From NCBI RefSeq assembly GCF_949987515.2, contig NC_082694.2, positions 46,834,451-46,898,450 on the forward strand: 64,000 nucleotides of DNA, written 5' to 3'. Below the pieces are notes generated by a model. The model searched no databases and was not told where the DNA came from. It saw only the letters and a list, made by a program, of their open reading frames with translations. A program made the translations under genes and the position numbers. This DNA is from Delphinus delphis (lineage: Eukaryota > Chordata > Mammalia > Artiodactyla > Delphinidae). Of the stretch, positions 1 to 12,149 are shown in pieces. The stretch's first letter is position 1, and the number at the start of each line of letters is the position of its first letter.

Positions 1-2782
1 GATCCATCAATCCAATCTTGTAAAGAGTTTGAAATTAGTCATGAATAACAGGTCACAGAGTAATGACATAGGAGCTGAGCTACCTGGTAAGTGATGTCCA
101 TAAACAGAGATCATAGGCAGTAGAAGGCACCAGGCATAAGAAAACTGAAGCCATTGGTAAGCAAAGGCCAAAGACTAAGAAAGTAGTGGAGAGTTCATTA
201 GTTGAGAGAGAGAGTGTAAACAATGAGGTAGGTGTAATTGGTAGTAGAAAAAAAAAAAAAGGAAGTGGAAGCAGAGATAGAAAGTTCTTATTACTGTGTA
301 ACAGAGTAGCGTTACAGATTCTTGGTGCTGAAGGAACAGCAAGAAAACTAAATTCAAAGAACTGCAGTATTTTATAAACAGTGGCCAATTAAATCTGACT
401 AAATGGCTTTTGAGCCAACTCCTTGTTCTTCATTGCTGCTTTTCCTTTATGGGGATTAGCCAACACTCTCCATAAATTGAAGCAATCTCCATTCTTTCCA
501 ACTGAAAAATGTTTAGCTTGGCACAATGGAACCTTGGCAGTGAGATCCATGTTCTTTACCCCTGAACTTAGGCAATATATTCATAAGAGATCCAGATACC
601 AGTTTGTGGCTTTTCCAAGACTCTTAATGCCTTGTTTTCAGTTAAATTTAAAAACAAAATAATCAAAACCTCAAAATATCTAATAATATCTAACCTCAAA
701 TTATCTCACCTACAAATTATGAGTTGATCCTTCAGGTTATGAACCTTGCCCTTCTTTATTTCTCTCTAATCTGAAGTCAGATAACTATACTTTAGTGACT
801 GGCGGAAACATATCAGAAGAACTAAGGTTTAAACCCAAACCCCTGCACCATCAAATTGACAGCTTTTTAGAAGTAGTTTTTTCAGAGGGTTAAAATGTGA
901 ACAAATGTCTTATATTTATAGCCCATTGTATTATGTAAACACCCATACACACATGCACACTACACACAATTTTACCTCATTTGCTGCTCACAACCATATA
1001 AGGAGGCAAATTGGATTGCCTTTATTATCCATTTGTCAAATGAAGCAGTGTGGGGTGTTTAAATGCTTTGTCCACGGTCCTAGAACAACTCAGCATAAGC
1101 GGAACTAAACATCAGGAGTCCTGGCTCATTGTCCATTCACCTCTATGTGGTGCCACACTCCTCAGTCACACCTGTCACAGACGTGTGAGCTTAGGAAAGA
1201 TTTCAAAGGTTGTTGGTAGAAGTATAGCATATTTGAAGATGCCTGGACTTTTGGAAGAAAGGTACTATGGGTGGGAGGTGTTGGAGAGAAAGGGCTGTGT
1301 GGGGAGGGAGATAAAATGTGCTCTGATAAATTCCCATCACTCTACTCCCTAAATAATACCCATTGCACTGTGGGCTGTACTTTCTTGAACAGATTAACCA
1401 TCTAAGTCTCATGGATGGTGGCCTTAAGCCCAAGGCAGTCAGTTTCAGGTCTGGGAACATTTTCCCAACTCTCAACCAATGTTTGCTTCCCAAAGGCAGG
1501 GAGAGAAGAGGATTTATTATTGAAAAGAGAATAAAGCTTTCTCATCACAGAGATGTGACTGTATAGATATAGAACACTGCCCAGGAATCACAAATAACTA
1601 CTGTGAACTGATGATGAGAAAACTTAGGAATCAAAATAAAATGCTAATAAGCTATGATTCTAGAAAAAAAAATAACAGCATAGTTTTAAAAAGTAGACAC
1701 CAAACATGAATTTTTCACTTTCAAAAGCAGAAATATAGATTTTCGGCAGATGAACTATTTTGTGATAATTTCACTGTCTTTCAAATACACGAATTAGTTT
1801 GGGGAGAATGATCAAGTTACGTGAGATTGCTCTATGAACATCTGAATTCTAAAGATACCAGACATTCTGAAATATTCCACCAAATCAATCTGTGGTGTGA
1901 TGAACCTTCCTTGAACCATACTAGGCATCAAGCAGTCTGCCCAACATGGGTTACTTTTTCTCTAGATCTGCTGTAAAACTGTTAACTTAGACCTTCCTTT
2001 ATCATGAACTTGAAGATTGCCTTCGCCTCTCTGGTATTGGATCCTAGGTGTTTTTTTTTTTTCCTGGTTACTCTCTTACTTTAGTCCAATAGCTCCCTCA
2101 GAAAGGATTCATGGAAGGTAATCGTTTTAGACCTTTCATATAAAAAATACCTTCTTTCTCTCTTATACTAATTATTGCTATCAGTTACTATAGGCTTGGC
2201 ATGTTAAAGTGCTACATGACATCAAAATCTCCTTTAGACATGAGTCTTTATGGCTTGACTCTCTAATTTTCTTTCTTCTATCTCTTTGTCTTTAACCAAT
2301 ACTTTCTGGGACATCCCAAATTTATTTTTCACACTTTCTGTTGAATTTTTCATATTTGTTATCATATATTTATTCCCTACAGCTCTTGTTTTTCTTCTTA
2401 TTAGTGCTCCTTAATAGCAGCATGACAACCTGTTCTTGATTCATGGATACATTTTCTTATTTCTCTGAGGATATTAATATTTTTTTCTAAGTTTCTTATA
2501 AATTAATTCATTATCTGCTTTTCCTTTAAATTGTGTATTTCGGCTTATTTACTTTGGTGTTTGACTTTAGTACTAGAGATTTTCCTCAATGGTTGCTGGT
2601 CCTTGGCTGACTACTAATACTGAACAATAGGAATTGAAAAGTTGACTGGAAACCAGGAGTACCCCATGAAGTTTGTCAGCCATGGGTCTTTTGAGAAGTG
2701 ACTGAAATTCCATGGTGGAAAACCATCACTGTATATATCTTTAGGTCTTTTCTCCTGAGATTTTCTGATTTCCCAAGGCATA
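1..2782. other. Unassigned sequence, T-rich in its second half
   Basis: No exon, RNA gene or confidently named repeat was seen. The stretch holds only short homopolymers (an A-run near 247-260, a T-run near 2049-2061). The T-rich part from about 2220 to 2700 reads like an old dispersed mammalian repeat with phrases such as 'tctgaggatatta', but I cannot name the family. Open frames here are short and lack domains. Confidence 0.45.
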
Positions 2783-3015
2783 ATAATAATAAACACTTAA
2801 CTAGTGCTTATTATATGCCAGACAGTTCTAAGTACTTATAAAATTCTATTTTATTTAATCCCTACAGCTCTATAAGAATGGTACTATTTTTATTCCAGTG
2901 TTGTAATATGAGGACACTGAGATAAAAAGAAGTAAAGTTACTTGCCCAAGGTCACACAGCTAACTAGTGGTACACAAACAGGCAGCCTGGCTCTGGTGTC
3001 CACTATGTCATATTA
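2783..3015 (-). repeat. MIR SINE, reverse orientation
   Basis: The sequence follows the reverse complement of the mammalian-wide MIR SINE. It has a 'tatatgccagacagttctaag' type 3' segment, then the 'aggacactgagataaaaag' core, then 'cttgcccaaggtcacacagc', and finally the segment derived from the tRNA-like head. Divergence is high, as expected for an element older than the placental radiation. No target-site duplication is recognisable. Confidence 0.75.
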
Positions 3016-3900
3016 CCTCTAAGTTCCCATTGGGAAGGTATAAGCTTAGAGTTACTTGGGTGAAAAGGGCTGGGATATCAACATTCTGTGTGTAGATAGA
3101 TATTCAATTAAACTCTGTTTTCTATAAAGTATCCCTGCCTTCAACACTACCTGATGCCTCCCCTTGTACTCACCTGGTTCAGAGACTTTATGTTTTAACC
3201 TTTTTAGAGAATAAATCTCTAGGCTTCTGCAGTATCACAGAAGGAAATCTGTCCTACTTTTTGGCAAGGAGGGAAAATCTGAGGTTTAAAGGCTTTTTAA
3301 ACAGACTTTTGGCCAAGTCTTTTTTTATTACTCATATATTATTATCACTTCCAGTGGAAGCCGGTGCCATGGATTCATGAGATTTGAGGTGTTTTTGTAT
3401 GTGAGTGGGTGTGCAGATCATGGTGCTTCACAGCTTTCATGACTGCCAACTTAGAATTATTTTTAGAGGGGCTAAAATATTTACCATGTGTTCTTTTGGT
3501 TTTCAGTCCCAGAAATGTCATTGTAATCATCTATTTTCCCATTTTGGGGAATTTATGCTTTTAAAAAAATCCCTTTATTGTTTCAATGGGGTATTAGTAG
3601 AGAGCAGAGGCAAATTTTATTTTCAAGAGTTTGTGTCAACTGGGTATTTGTCATGTATTTTTCATTCACAAACATTTATTTTAGATGAACTACCCTCCCA
3701 AGCCAGGAATTGGAACTAATTTTGGCAAATTTAGTTACAAGATATCATACCTGGGATTTGGGAGAATTATTTGCTAAGTATTCAACTATACACTAGGCAA
3801 TGGGATAAGCAATTTAATCACCTTCACTTGCTAATTTATTCATTTTAATAAATATTTATATGCCAGGTTTTATGGATTTTTATGCATAGATTCCAATAAG
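3016..3900. other. Unassigned sequence
   Basis: No gene or nameable repeat was seen. A 104-codon open frame at 3405-3719 on the plus strand has no recognisable domain, unremarkable composition and no splice or promoter context. I treat it as chance. Confidence 0.45.
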
Positions 3901-4125
3901 CAGTACTTTCAACCAGGGGAGATGTTACCCTCAGGAGGCATTTGGCAATGTCTGGAGACATTTTGGTTGTCACAACTGCTGGGGGTGGAAGGGGGTGCTA
4001 TGGGTGACCATCCAGTGGGCTTAGTTAGAAATGCTTCAAAACATTATACAATGCACAGAACAGTCCCCCACAACAAAGAATTATCTAGCCCCAAATGTTG
4101 ATAGCACCAAGGTTGAGATACTCTG
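3901..4125 (+). mobile_element. MER20 hAT-Charlie nonautonomous DNA transposon
   Basis: The stretch is about full length for MER20. It begins with a 'cag...ttctcaacc'-like terminus and contains 'tttggcaatgtctggagaca', 'ggttgtcacaactg', 'acaatgcacagaacag' and 'caacaaagaattatct'. It ends with the inverted terminus 'ggttgagatactctg'. The 8-bp target duplication expected of hAT elements is too eroded to claim. MER20 copies have been linked to endometrial regulatory sites in placental mammals, but nothing in this copy shows function. Confidence 0.85.
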
Positions 4126-5073
4126 AAATAAAGTCTTGTGAAAATAATAACTGATTAAAATGATAAAGACCTGGTTTCTTATACCAGTGCTAATTTAGCT
4201 ACTCTGATTTTTGTGCCTTGGTTCTCTTTGATTTTATCAAAAAGGGAGCTTCCATTGCATTGCTATTAGCCTGCTACTTTCTCAATGGGATATTTTGGCC
4301 CAAAGAGGGGAAAGTTTTCCTGTTTATTTTTCATTGTCTGCTTTTGTCAGAATGGAGTAGAAGACTGCTCTCCTATAACTAAAGTTCAGCTACAACAGTA
4401 GCAATGAAGATTCACAAGGACAACCCAAGATAATCTGTCCCAAGCCTTGACAACACTGGGCAGAAAGTGTGGCAGAGGAGTTGGTCACACTTCTGCTCAC
4501 AGACGTGGGAGGAAGCAACGTTTTCCCCCAAAGAAAGCTAGCTCTTTGTGGGAATGTGAACACCCACGTTACCTCTGTGAATTAAAGAACTGGTCTCACT
4601 GTGCCAAAAACGTAAAATAGATCCCACAACTGAAGGTTACTAAAGTTGTTATACTTTTTGAAGAACACCTCATAAGAAAAAGTTTATTTAGGCAAAAACA
4701 TAAAGTCTCCTTGAGTCATAAAAGATTTATTATGTGAGGGATTTGTTATACCAGAGACCAAAGATTCTGTAAGAGAATTCATCTGCCATAAAATTGTACA
4801 ACTACTTTCAAATATAATGAAAAATTCATAGTTCTTTTCTTCAGCAGAGTTGGTATCATTTTAAAGTAGAGTGAGAAGTCATACGTCCTATATTACCTTC
4901 AGTTTTAATGTGGAAAAAGAAAAGGTTTTGATTTTTCTGTGAAATCATATGAGAGTTTTATTTCTACGTGTCTCTTCACTGCTCTGTCCTGACCAACCTT
5001 CCCCTTATTTCACCTGTATCCTTAAGGACTTGTAAGTCTTTCCTATTATCACCTTTGGGTAGTGGGTCTTCAT

Positions 5074-5076
<3 letters not shown>
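4126..5076. other. Unassigned sequence
   Basis: AT-rich sequence without a recognised repeat or exon. A small open frame near 4968-5198 runs into the GT microsatellite and encodes only alternating Cys-Val there, so it is not a gene. Confidence 0.45.

Positions 5077-5148
<72 letters not shown>
5077..5148. repeat. (GT)36 microsatellite
   Basis: An uninterrupted run of 36 GT units, the longest pure dinucleotide array in the window. An array of this length and purity is expected to vary in length between individuals. It could adopt left-handed DNA under supercoiling, which is general knowledge for alternating purine-pyrimidine tracts and is not shown here. Confidence 0.97.
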
Positions 5149-5149
<1 letters not shown>

Positions 5150-6119
5150 GGGAGGAGGGATGTATTACTTCCAGAATTCTAAAAGAACCAGGAACTAAGT
5201 ATGGAAATTTCATAGCTTTGTCCATGTTGTCCTATTTCTCTTGGGTTTCAAAATACAGGCTTATTAATATTGACCAATTTGCACAATACTACTAGCAATT
5301 TTGAAACTAGTATGGTCAACTTTGTGACAAGATCTCAAGGTAAATACTTCTATAATTATGTAATTCACATTTGGGCCCATTTTCTAATATAACTATAAAA
5401 ATGAACATGAAATTACCTTCTACTGACTTGTCTAAATCTTTATCTTTTCCTCCTGAATGCACTACTAATATTGTGAGTGCTTTTTCCAATTAGAATATAA
5501 GAGGTAATCAATTTTCTCCCTACAGAAGAGATATTTAAAGTTACACAATGGATACTTAGGCAAAGCCTATTATGTTCTCCAAATTAAACTAGACAGTTGC
5601 CAGACCCAGCAGAAAACAAGATAGCAGGTTGCTGGGCATTTGTGTTTCAGTTCAAAAATACCTAAATACTTAATCCATTCAAAATTTTAGCTAATTCTTT
5701 GGAAACAAAATAAATTTCCTGGAACCTTTTATAATTTATGTAATATAGCATTTCTTAAGACCTTTTGGTGCTTAAGTGAACATGAACATTTTCCTCAAAT
5801 ATTTTATATATTTCAATAAGGCTCAGTTAAAACTTTTCACAAAATCAATGAAAATATGATTCCAAGGGTTCCTTTATATATCCAGGAGAGTTTGCAAGAT
5901 AGCTTGTTTTACCATTTTTGTTTCACATAACCTTGAAAATCTTTATTATTTCCCATCCCCATAGAGATGCCAATCACCTTAAAACTCTGTGGGCCCCAAA
6001 AGTTGCCAATAGAACCAATGACACTGCATTTGGCTTGATTAATTTTGTACAATTCATGTCTGTTTCTTCTCCAAGGTTTGTAATGTTAAGCCCAGAATCC
6101 ATGATGGATTCATTTAAAA
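5149..6119. other. Unassigned sequence
   Basis: No exon, RNA gene or named repeat was recognised. The open frame at 5918-6259 on the plus strand continues into the SINE that starts at 6134, so its second half is SINE sequence and it is not a gene. Confidence 0.45.
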
Positions 6120-6366
6120 AGAATACTGGAATAGGGGCTTCCCTGGTGGCGCAGTGGTTGAGAGTCCACCTGCCGATGCAGGGGACACGGGTTCGTGCCC
6201 CGGTCCGGGAAGATCCCACATGCTGCGGAGCGGCTAGGCCCGTGAGCTATGGCCGCTGAGCCTGCACGTCCGGAGCCTGTGCTCCGCAATGGGAGAGGCC
6301 ACAACAGTGAGAGGCCCGCATAATGCAAAAAAAAAAAAAAAAAAAAAAACATAGAATACTGGAATA
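6120..6366 (+). mobile_element. CHR-type tRNA-derived SINE with perfect target-site duplication
   Basis: The SINE body runs from about 6134 to 6350 and is flanked by a perfect 14-bp direct repeat, agaatactggaata, at 6120-6133 and 6353-6366. The head has RNA polymerase III promoter boxes: A box 'tggcgcagtgg' and B box 'ggttcgtgccc'. The body is GC-rich and CpG-rich and ends in an A tail of about 23 bases. This is the young CHR (CHR-2-like) family of cetaceans and relatives, mobilised by L1. The perfect duplication and high CpG content suggest a relatively recent insertion. It is a noncoding retroposon. Confidence 0.95.
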
Positions 6367-6591
6367 AGTGCTTGGTAAACTCTAAGTCAAGCAACCAAAA
6401 AACTGAGTAAAAATTCTGAAAATGATCTGAATTTAATCTTTCTCTGGATTGAAATAAAGAAAAAATAGTTTCTGGGCGTGGGGTGGGGAGGTAAGCTGGC
6501 AGCCAAAGCTCTGAGGTCCTGCCCAGAGCCTTATAAGAAAGAACATGGAAGAAACACTGGACGTGCTTCCTTGACAGCAGTAATGTAATGC

Positions 6592-6840
6592 TCAGGAGCA
6601 GAGCCTATGAACCAGACTGCCCAGTTTTAATTCCCATCCTTAGCACTTAACTAATTGTGTGACCTCAGGAAAGTTACTCAACCTCTCATAGCTCAGTTTA
6701 CTCATCTAAAGATGAGGATAATAATAGTGTCTATTTTGGAAGTTCTTGTGAGTATTAAACGAGGTAAAATATGTAAAGGGCATAGAACCATGCCTGGCAC
6801 ACAGCACAAGTCCTGTGAGTGTTTGCTCTTATTATTTTAT
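6592..6840 (+). repeat. MIR SINE, forward orientation
   Basis: Shows the MIR head-to-tail order: 'agactgcccag', 'aattgtgtgacctcaggaaagttactcaacctctcatagctcag' in degenerate form, 'gatgaggataataatagt', then 'catgcctggcacacagcac'. The full conserved core and tail are present but diverged. It starts about 225 bp downstream of the SINE. Confidence 0.8.
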
Positions 6841-7254
6841 CAGCTCAAGGGGTCTAAGAGTAAAAGATTGAATGACTGAATGTCTTGCAAATGCAATATA
6901 TACTGGATAGGCCTGGAAGTTTCAGCTCCCTGAGGGCTTTCTAACTATGCATGAGGGGTGGAAGAATGAAACAAGAGGACAAGACCAGGGAGAGGTGGAG
7001 CTGAGTCCACTTGCTGAATCCCAGCACTGAGGCCGCTTACTCCAAGGATAGCAATTACCTTCAATGAGCCAGCACTCCACCTTCCTCTACCTCAGAGCTA
7101 CAGGAATCCAAAATATTTTATCAACTTTCTCTAAACATGTGAGGCCACAGTAATTGGATTTATCATTTTTAAGTGGTGGGTTTTGGGGAGATTTCTTTAT
7201 TATTTATTTTCCCTAGACAGCAAGGTAGGGAAAAACATCAGACCAAATTGGACC
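6841..7254. other. Unassigned sequence between two MIR copies
   Basis: No gene or named repeat was recognised. The moderately GC-rich patch near 6950-7060 ('cagcactgaggccgctt') has no CpG cluster and no clear promoter motif. Confidence 0.4.
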
Positions 7255-7440
7255 AAATTCCATATTTGTCCTCCATAGCTATGTGACTTTGGGGAAGTTA
7301 TGTATCTTTTCTGAGTATCTCCAATACCTATTTCACAGTTTTGTTGTGTAGAGGATTAAATGATTTACTCTGTATAAAATGACTTATATGGGGTCTTGCA
7401 GTGCCTAGTACACAGGAGGTACTCAATAAATATTAGATAA
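7255..7440 (+). repeat. MIR SINE fragment, forward orientation
   Basis: Contains 'tagctatgtgactttgggga' and 'gttgtgtagaggattaaatga', then 'cagtgcctagtacacagg' and 'tactcaataaatatta'. This matches the core and 3' tail of MIR. The tRNA-like head is missing or unrecognisable. Confidence 0.75.
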
Positions 7441-7824
7441 TCTTTTCCTGCAGAACAAAGGTCAGCCAGGTTTGTTTGTTGCCCATGATAAAAGTTTGAA
7501 GTTCTGTAAGCTTGGGATTCCTTAGCCTGACACAAGCTCACTCTGTGAGCAGCATCCACCTGGACCAGTCTACTTCACGCCCTTGGAAATTAGGCTTGAG
7601 GCGTACCAGCACCAACTTGAAGCTCATGCTCATTTTCCTGCTGTAAATAACAAAGTCCTTTGTCTCTGAAAAAGGACTCTGAAAAAAATCCTCTAAAAGG
7701 AGATTTTAATATGTCATGGTTGAAATCTATGGTAGGAAGATAATAAGGTAGGTTCATGCTTGCCTTCCATCAAATCTAGTTTGTTCTAGACACAAATAAC
7801 ATGCTTATGACTATATATGTACAA
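7441..7824. other. Unassigned sequence
   Basis: Nothing recognisable. A 64-codon minus-strand open frame at 7365-7559 overlaps the MIR tail and is not credible as a gene. Confidence 0.4.
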
Positions 7825-8012
7825 ATAGCTAACATTTCTTAAATGGCTAATACACACACACACACACACACCAGACACTATTCTAAGAGTTGCACATATG
7901 GATTCATTTAAGTCTGCCAACAGCCAAACAAACTACTTATGAATGAAGCACAGAACCTTTAAAATATGTGATCATGATCACACAGCTAGAAGACAGTGGA
8001 ACCAAGGTTTGA
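7825..8012 (-). repeat. MIR SINE, reverse orientation, carrying a (CA)n tract
   Basis: Reverse-complement MIR order: 'ccagacactattctaag', 'ggattcatttaagtctg', then 'gatcatgatcacacagctag' and 'ggaaccaaggtttgaat'. A CA array of about ten units at 7852-7871 lies at the point where the MIR tail begins, so the microsatellite probably grew inside the element. Confidence 0.65.
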
Positions 8013-8314
8013 ATAATTTAATTAAAAAAAAATTTTATCCTACAAATGTGGCTTGACAATAATGATGCTATTTTTCTTTTAATGAATTTCAACACTTGTC
8101 AAGGGTAACTTTTTATACTTAAAAATAATCTTAGAACTTCTTTTTGAGTTTATTTAACTTTCACCTTGATTCATGTTTTCCCCACCCTCCAGGGTTTTAA
8201 AGAACCAGGTGACCTGGGCAGGCTCATCAACAGAGTCCTCATTACATTAATATTATATCATGGTATCCCAAATAATACAGTATAAAATGCTCAATAAATT
8301 GTGAATGAATGAAT

Positions 8315-8590
8315 CAATCAAGGTTCCGGTTATCTATTATAAACTAATGAACCACTCTAAAACTGACTGGTTTAAAACAGCCCTTTATTATTGCCTTACG
8401 CAGTATTTTGGGTTGACTGGGCTAAGCTGGGCAGACCTTTCTGGATGTCCCTCATGCGGGTGCAATCAGATAATAGCTAAGCTGAAGTCATCTGAAGGCT
8501 CTACTAGGTTGGACAACCTGGTTGACAGTTAATACTGACTGATGTCTGAGAGCTCAGCTGCAGCTCTTAAATGACCCTTCCATTTAGCCT
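8315..8590 (+). repeat. Ancient LTR-like dispersed repeat, family not assigned
   Basis: The phrases 'ctgactggtttaaaacagcc', 'tttattattgc', 'gctaagctgggcag' and 'ctgaagtcatctgaaggct' resemble a common mammalian repeat with a 'gtggcttaaaacaac' core that I associate with old LTRs. I cannot name the family without a library search. It is preceded by 'ctcaataaattgtgaatgaatgaat' (8291 onward), which resembles a MIR or L2 tail. Confidence 0.45.
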
Positions 8591-9680
8591 GGATTTATCA
8601 GAGCCTGGTGGCTGGCTTTGGAGAGGGAATGTCCCCAGGGCAAATATCCCAAAAGGGAGGAAGCAGAAGCTGCCTTGCCCATTAAGAGTTAGCATTGTAT
8701 CACTTACTCCAGGGCTGATTATGACATTCATGAGCCCCAGGCACTTTTGCTTTCATGGGCACGTTCCTCCATTAGATAGATAGATAGACAGATAGATAGA
8801 TAGATAGAAATTTAAATATATAACTATAGTTTATGACAGCATTGATAGGAAGGTAAATATATGTTCAAATATTTTCTTAAACCTAAATGTTCATTTTTTT
8901 AAATTCTGATTTTAAGAGAAACGAAAACATTTTCATGGGCCCCTAAAAGTGTCATGGCCCTAGACATTGTGCTAGCTGTATCTGATGGATAAGTTAGCAC
9001 TGACTTCTGTCCTTGTCTGTTGATCAAAGCAATTACAAGGTCCACCAGATTCAATGGGGTAGAGAGATGAGCTCCAGTTTTTGATGGGGGAGGGACAACG
9101 TAACATTGCAGAAGAGCATGAGCATGGGAGATATTATTATAACCATCTTGAGAGAATAAAATCTGTCAAAATGATCATGCTTCTGAGAAACAAGAGCCCT
9201 TTTGCTGTCTTTCTTGGAATGCATACATCATAACATTAAGATCTACTACTCCAATAGTCACAGAGAAGGCTTAAATAATATTTCCTAGTATTCAGGAAAA
9301 CATAAAACAGCCATACTGTTTTCAAAATTCTGGCATACAAATATAAAGATATATTGTAGGCCCAGGAAATTGTTATTGAAGCAATCATAAGTTTACAGAA
9401 ATTTTCAAGAAATTTAAATGAGTTCATGAAGGAATATCTACCTCTATGTGCAAGTCAAAAACACAGTACTAAGGAAATTGATGTTATGCTAGAGTGTTTC
9501 AATTTCAGTGCAAGGTAGAACCTAATGGAGCAAACATGTGTCCATATCATAACATCAAATGGATACAAGAGTTATGAATGGGTATCCACCATTGGTTTAA
9601 TGGACCTGGTTGTTTTCTACCTCAAAGACTGATATACTTTGTTGCAGAAGACAATTCTTACTATGTTCTGAGAAATTTAA
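8591..9680. other. Unassigned sequence with a TAGA microsatellite
   Basis: No exon or named repeat was seen. It contains a tetranucleotide (TAGA)n array at 8773-8809 with one CAGA interruption, and otherwise AT-rich sequence. Confidence 0.45.
8773..8809. repeat. (TAGA)n microsatellite
   Basis: About nine tetranucleotide units with one internal TAGACAGA variant. Confidence 0.9.
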
Positions 9681-9735
9681 CTTTCTCTCTCTCTCTCTCT
9701 CTCTCTCCCCTCCCTCCCTCCTCCCCGCCCCCCAC
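9681..9735. repeat. Polypyrimidine tract, (CT)n then C-rich
   Basis: A pure pyrimidine strand: CT dinucleotides to about 9706, then CCCT/CCTC units and a C-rich end, broken by a single G. Mirror-like homopyrimidine tracts of this kind can form triplex DNA, but no function is shown here. Confidence 0.9.
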
Positions 9736-9745
9736 CAGTTTCACC

Positions 9746-10429
9746 TTCTGAAACATTTTCCAAGTAATAGGAATACCAGATGTAGATGACAAAGTGAAAA
9801 GTCAGTACATTAAAGATTAGCCAGGATATTTTTCCTCTTTCTTCCATAGAAATACAAAGTCATTTTTATGCCTGGTTAATATACTAGACTGCAATGTTGT
9901 AAGTCCACTTACTCAGAGCTATTTCAAAATACCAATTTTAGCAGCACAGGGCTATCCTGGAAGGCTAGAATGAATGGATTGGTCTGTGGAAGACTGATTT
10001 TACATGTATAAGACAAAAACTATTTGAGTCAAAACAAAGAGCCAATTGTCTGAGTCAATATCATACAAAATACTCAGTTCAAAAACAGAACATGTAATAA
10101 GAATGGACTAGATGACCAGACAATTTTAAAATATTATAAAACAGAAGCTGATGCTTAAAATAGTAGTAAGAAGTTAGACAGCAATTTTGACATTACAAAT
10201 GTAGGAGAATTAGTCTTTTAGCTATCTAACATACATTTTTTTGGGAAATTTCATCCCCACTGTTGTTGGGGAAATTGACCTTTTCACCAACCCTTTTTGG
10301 CCCCAGGATGTGGTTCAAATTCAAGTTTCCATCTTATCACCTTATCTCTACTGCTGCTATTGAATTGGTTTGCTGTGGAACTCCAATCCAACTGATTTTA
10401 CTTAAGGATTTTCTAGAATAATTCTAAAG
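9746..10429. other. Unassigned sequence
   Basis: No coding or repeat signal was recognised in this AT-rich interval. Confidence 0.4.
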
Positions 10430-10672
10430 AAATAATAATTGTAATGGATATTTATTGAGTACTTTATTATGTTCCAAGTACTGTTCTAAGAATTTTGTAG
10501 ATTTTAAATCATTTAAGTTCCTCAATAATCCTAACAGAAGTAACACTATTAGCCACATTTTACAAATAAGAAAACTGAGGCAGAGAGAACTCATATAACT
10601 TGCTGAGTAAGTATAGTATTCAAATCAAGATTAAAACCCTGGCAGTGTAACACCAGAGCCTGGTACCTGTAT
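10430..10672 (-). repeat. MIR SINE, reverse orientation
   Basis: Nearly complete reverse MIR: 'tattgagtactttattatgt', 'gtactgttctaagaa', 'ctcaataatcctaac', 'cattttacaaataagaaaac' and 'tgaggcagagagaactcata', ending near 'cagtgtaacaccagagcctgg'. Confidence 0.8.
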
Positions 10673-11174
10673 ATTATCCCACCTTTGGGGCATAAACATT
10701 GGAAAGAACACAGATGGTTACAGGAAAGTTCCATGGAGAATATTAACAATGGTTACTTTTAATTTGCCTAGAGAGTGGCTTTCATTACCAAAGATTCAAA
10801 AGTAATGCTCATTATGATAAAGTCCTTATAATTACAGATATATTCATAATTGTGAAGTTTAATTTTCAAATATTTAATAGATACAAATTGCACTCCTTTC
10901 TTGAAGCCATTACCATATACATATCATATGAACTTTTCATTAGAAACTTATCCATAAAAAAGCACCATTTCATTTTACTAGAATTATGATAGAAATTAGC
11001 TTCTCCCAGCTGATTAGAAAACATATATCTCAATGTTAGGAAAGTAGCATAGGAATCTTTACTGTTTAATGGCAGATCTCTCCCTGATTCCAGCCTTTAC
11101 TAGATTCTAGGATTTGAGGAATGAGAATCCTCACTTGTATTCAAGGTTCTCCAGGACAGAAACAAAATCTAAGT

Positions 11175-11405
11175 TCTAAAGTGCTACTTTGAGTGTGGCC
11201 AGAGGACTATACTTGTTCTGTCAGTCTCCTGGGCTATCAGTTCTATCCCTTTCCTAGCTCCTACCTTCACCCTAAACGATAAATCAATAGGCCGATATAA
11301 AAATGTTTCAGCAGCTACAGAGAGCGCTATATTTGTTGGTACCAGACTTTGTGCTCCTTGTACACTCCCTGGACACAAATAATAAAGCTCTCACTTTGAT
11401 GTGTG
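11175..11405 (+). repeat. Possible 3' part of an LTR
   Basis: A promoter- and terminator-like arrangement ends with 'tgtgctccttgtacactccc', then 'ggacacaaat' and an AATAAA signal at about 11381 followed by 'gctctcac'. This layout (short U3/R and polyadenylation signal) is typical of gammaretrovirus-like LTRs. No matching element, target duplication or internal region is visible, so the call is tentative. Confidence 0.35.
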
Positions 11406-12149
11406 GGGTTAAGTGAGAATACTCTGTAAGTATATACAACACATCAGGGTCTATAAAATAAAGTTGCTTCTTTCCTTGAAATTGATCCTAAAACTCACAG
11501 TACAAAATAGTCTGTGGGTCCTGAATAGCCCAGATTTGTTGCTTCTTTTAATCCTTTTATTCCATAAGTCTTCTTTCTCTGTGTGTCTCATCTACCCCTT
11601 TCACTGAGGTCAAACTTTTCAGCCCTTGGGTAAGCTCCAAAGTACAGACTAAGTCAAACAACGATAGGATTGATTTTCCACCCCCATGATTACTCTCTCC
11701 ATGGAAGAAACCAGAGACTGCTATCCATTGTTATACTTGAAAGGAATTAAAAACATAAAATAATTTCAAGAGACTTTTTTGGTCTTGTTTGTTATCTAAA
11801 TGTTCAATTTCATTGTGGTTGTAATATGCAGAATTATTTACCCAAGCCACCCCCTACAAAGTACCACTATGATTCTAGAAATGTAGCATCAAAGCCTCAG
11901 CATCTTTTACCAGTATCTTAGCTTTCAATTTGTCAACAGAAATACCATTCCATGCTAGCATTTGTTTTTCCTGAGCTGTCTTTACATTCCTCTTCTAAAC
12001 TTCATTGTAAAACTTCTACTTTCTGTTGACCCTCCTTTACGACTAGTCCCAACTTTCAATTTCATTTTTCTAATTAGTTGCATAGGATAATTCATTTAGG
12101 TATTGTTTATATTTTTAATCTTTTGTATATTATGATGTTTTGACTTTTC
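11406..12149. other. Unassigned sequence
   Basis: No gene or confidently named repeat. Several short leucine-rich open frames arise from T-rich sequence and are not credible. Confidence 0.4.

Noticed and set aside
5062..5295. Cys-Val repeat protein frames
   Set aside because: They are translations of the (GT)36 microsatellite.
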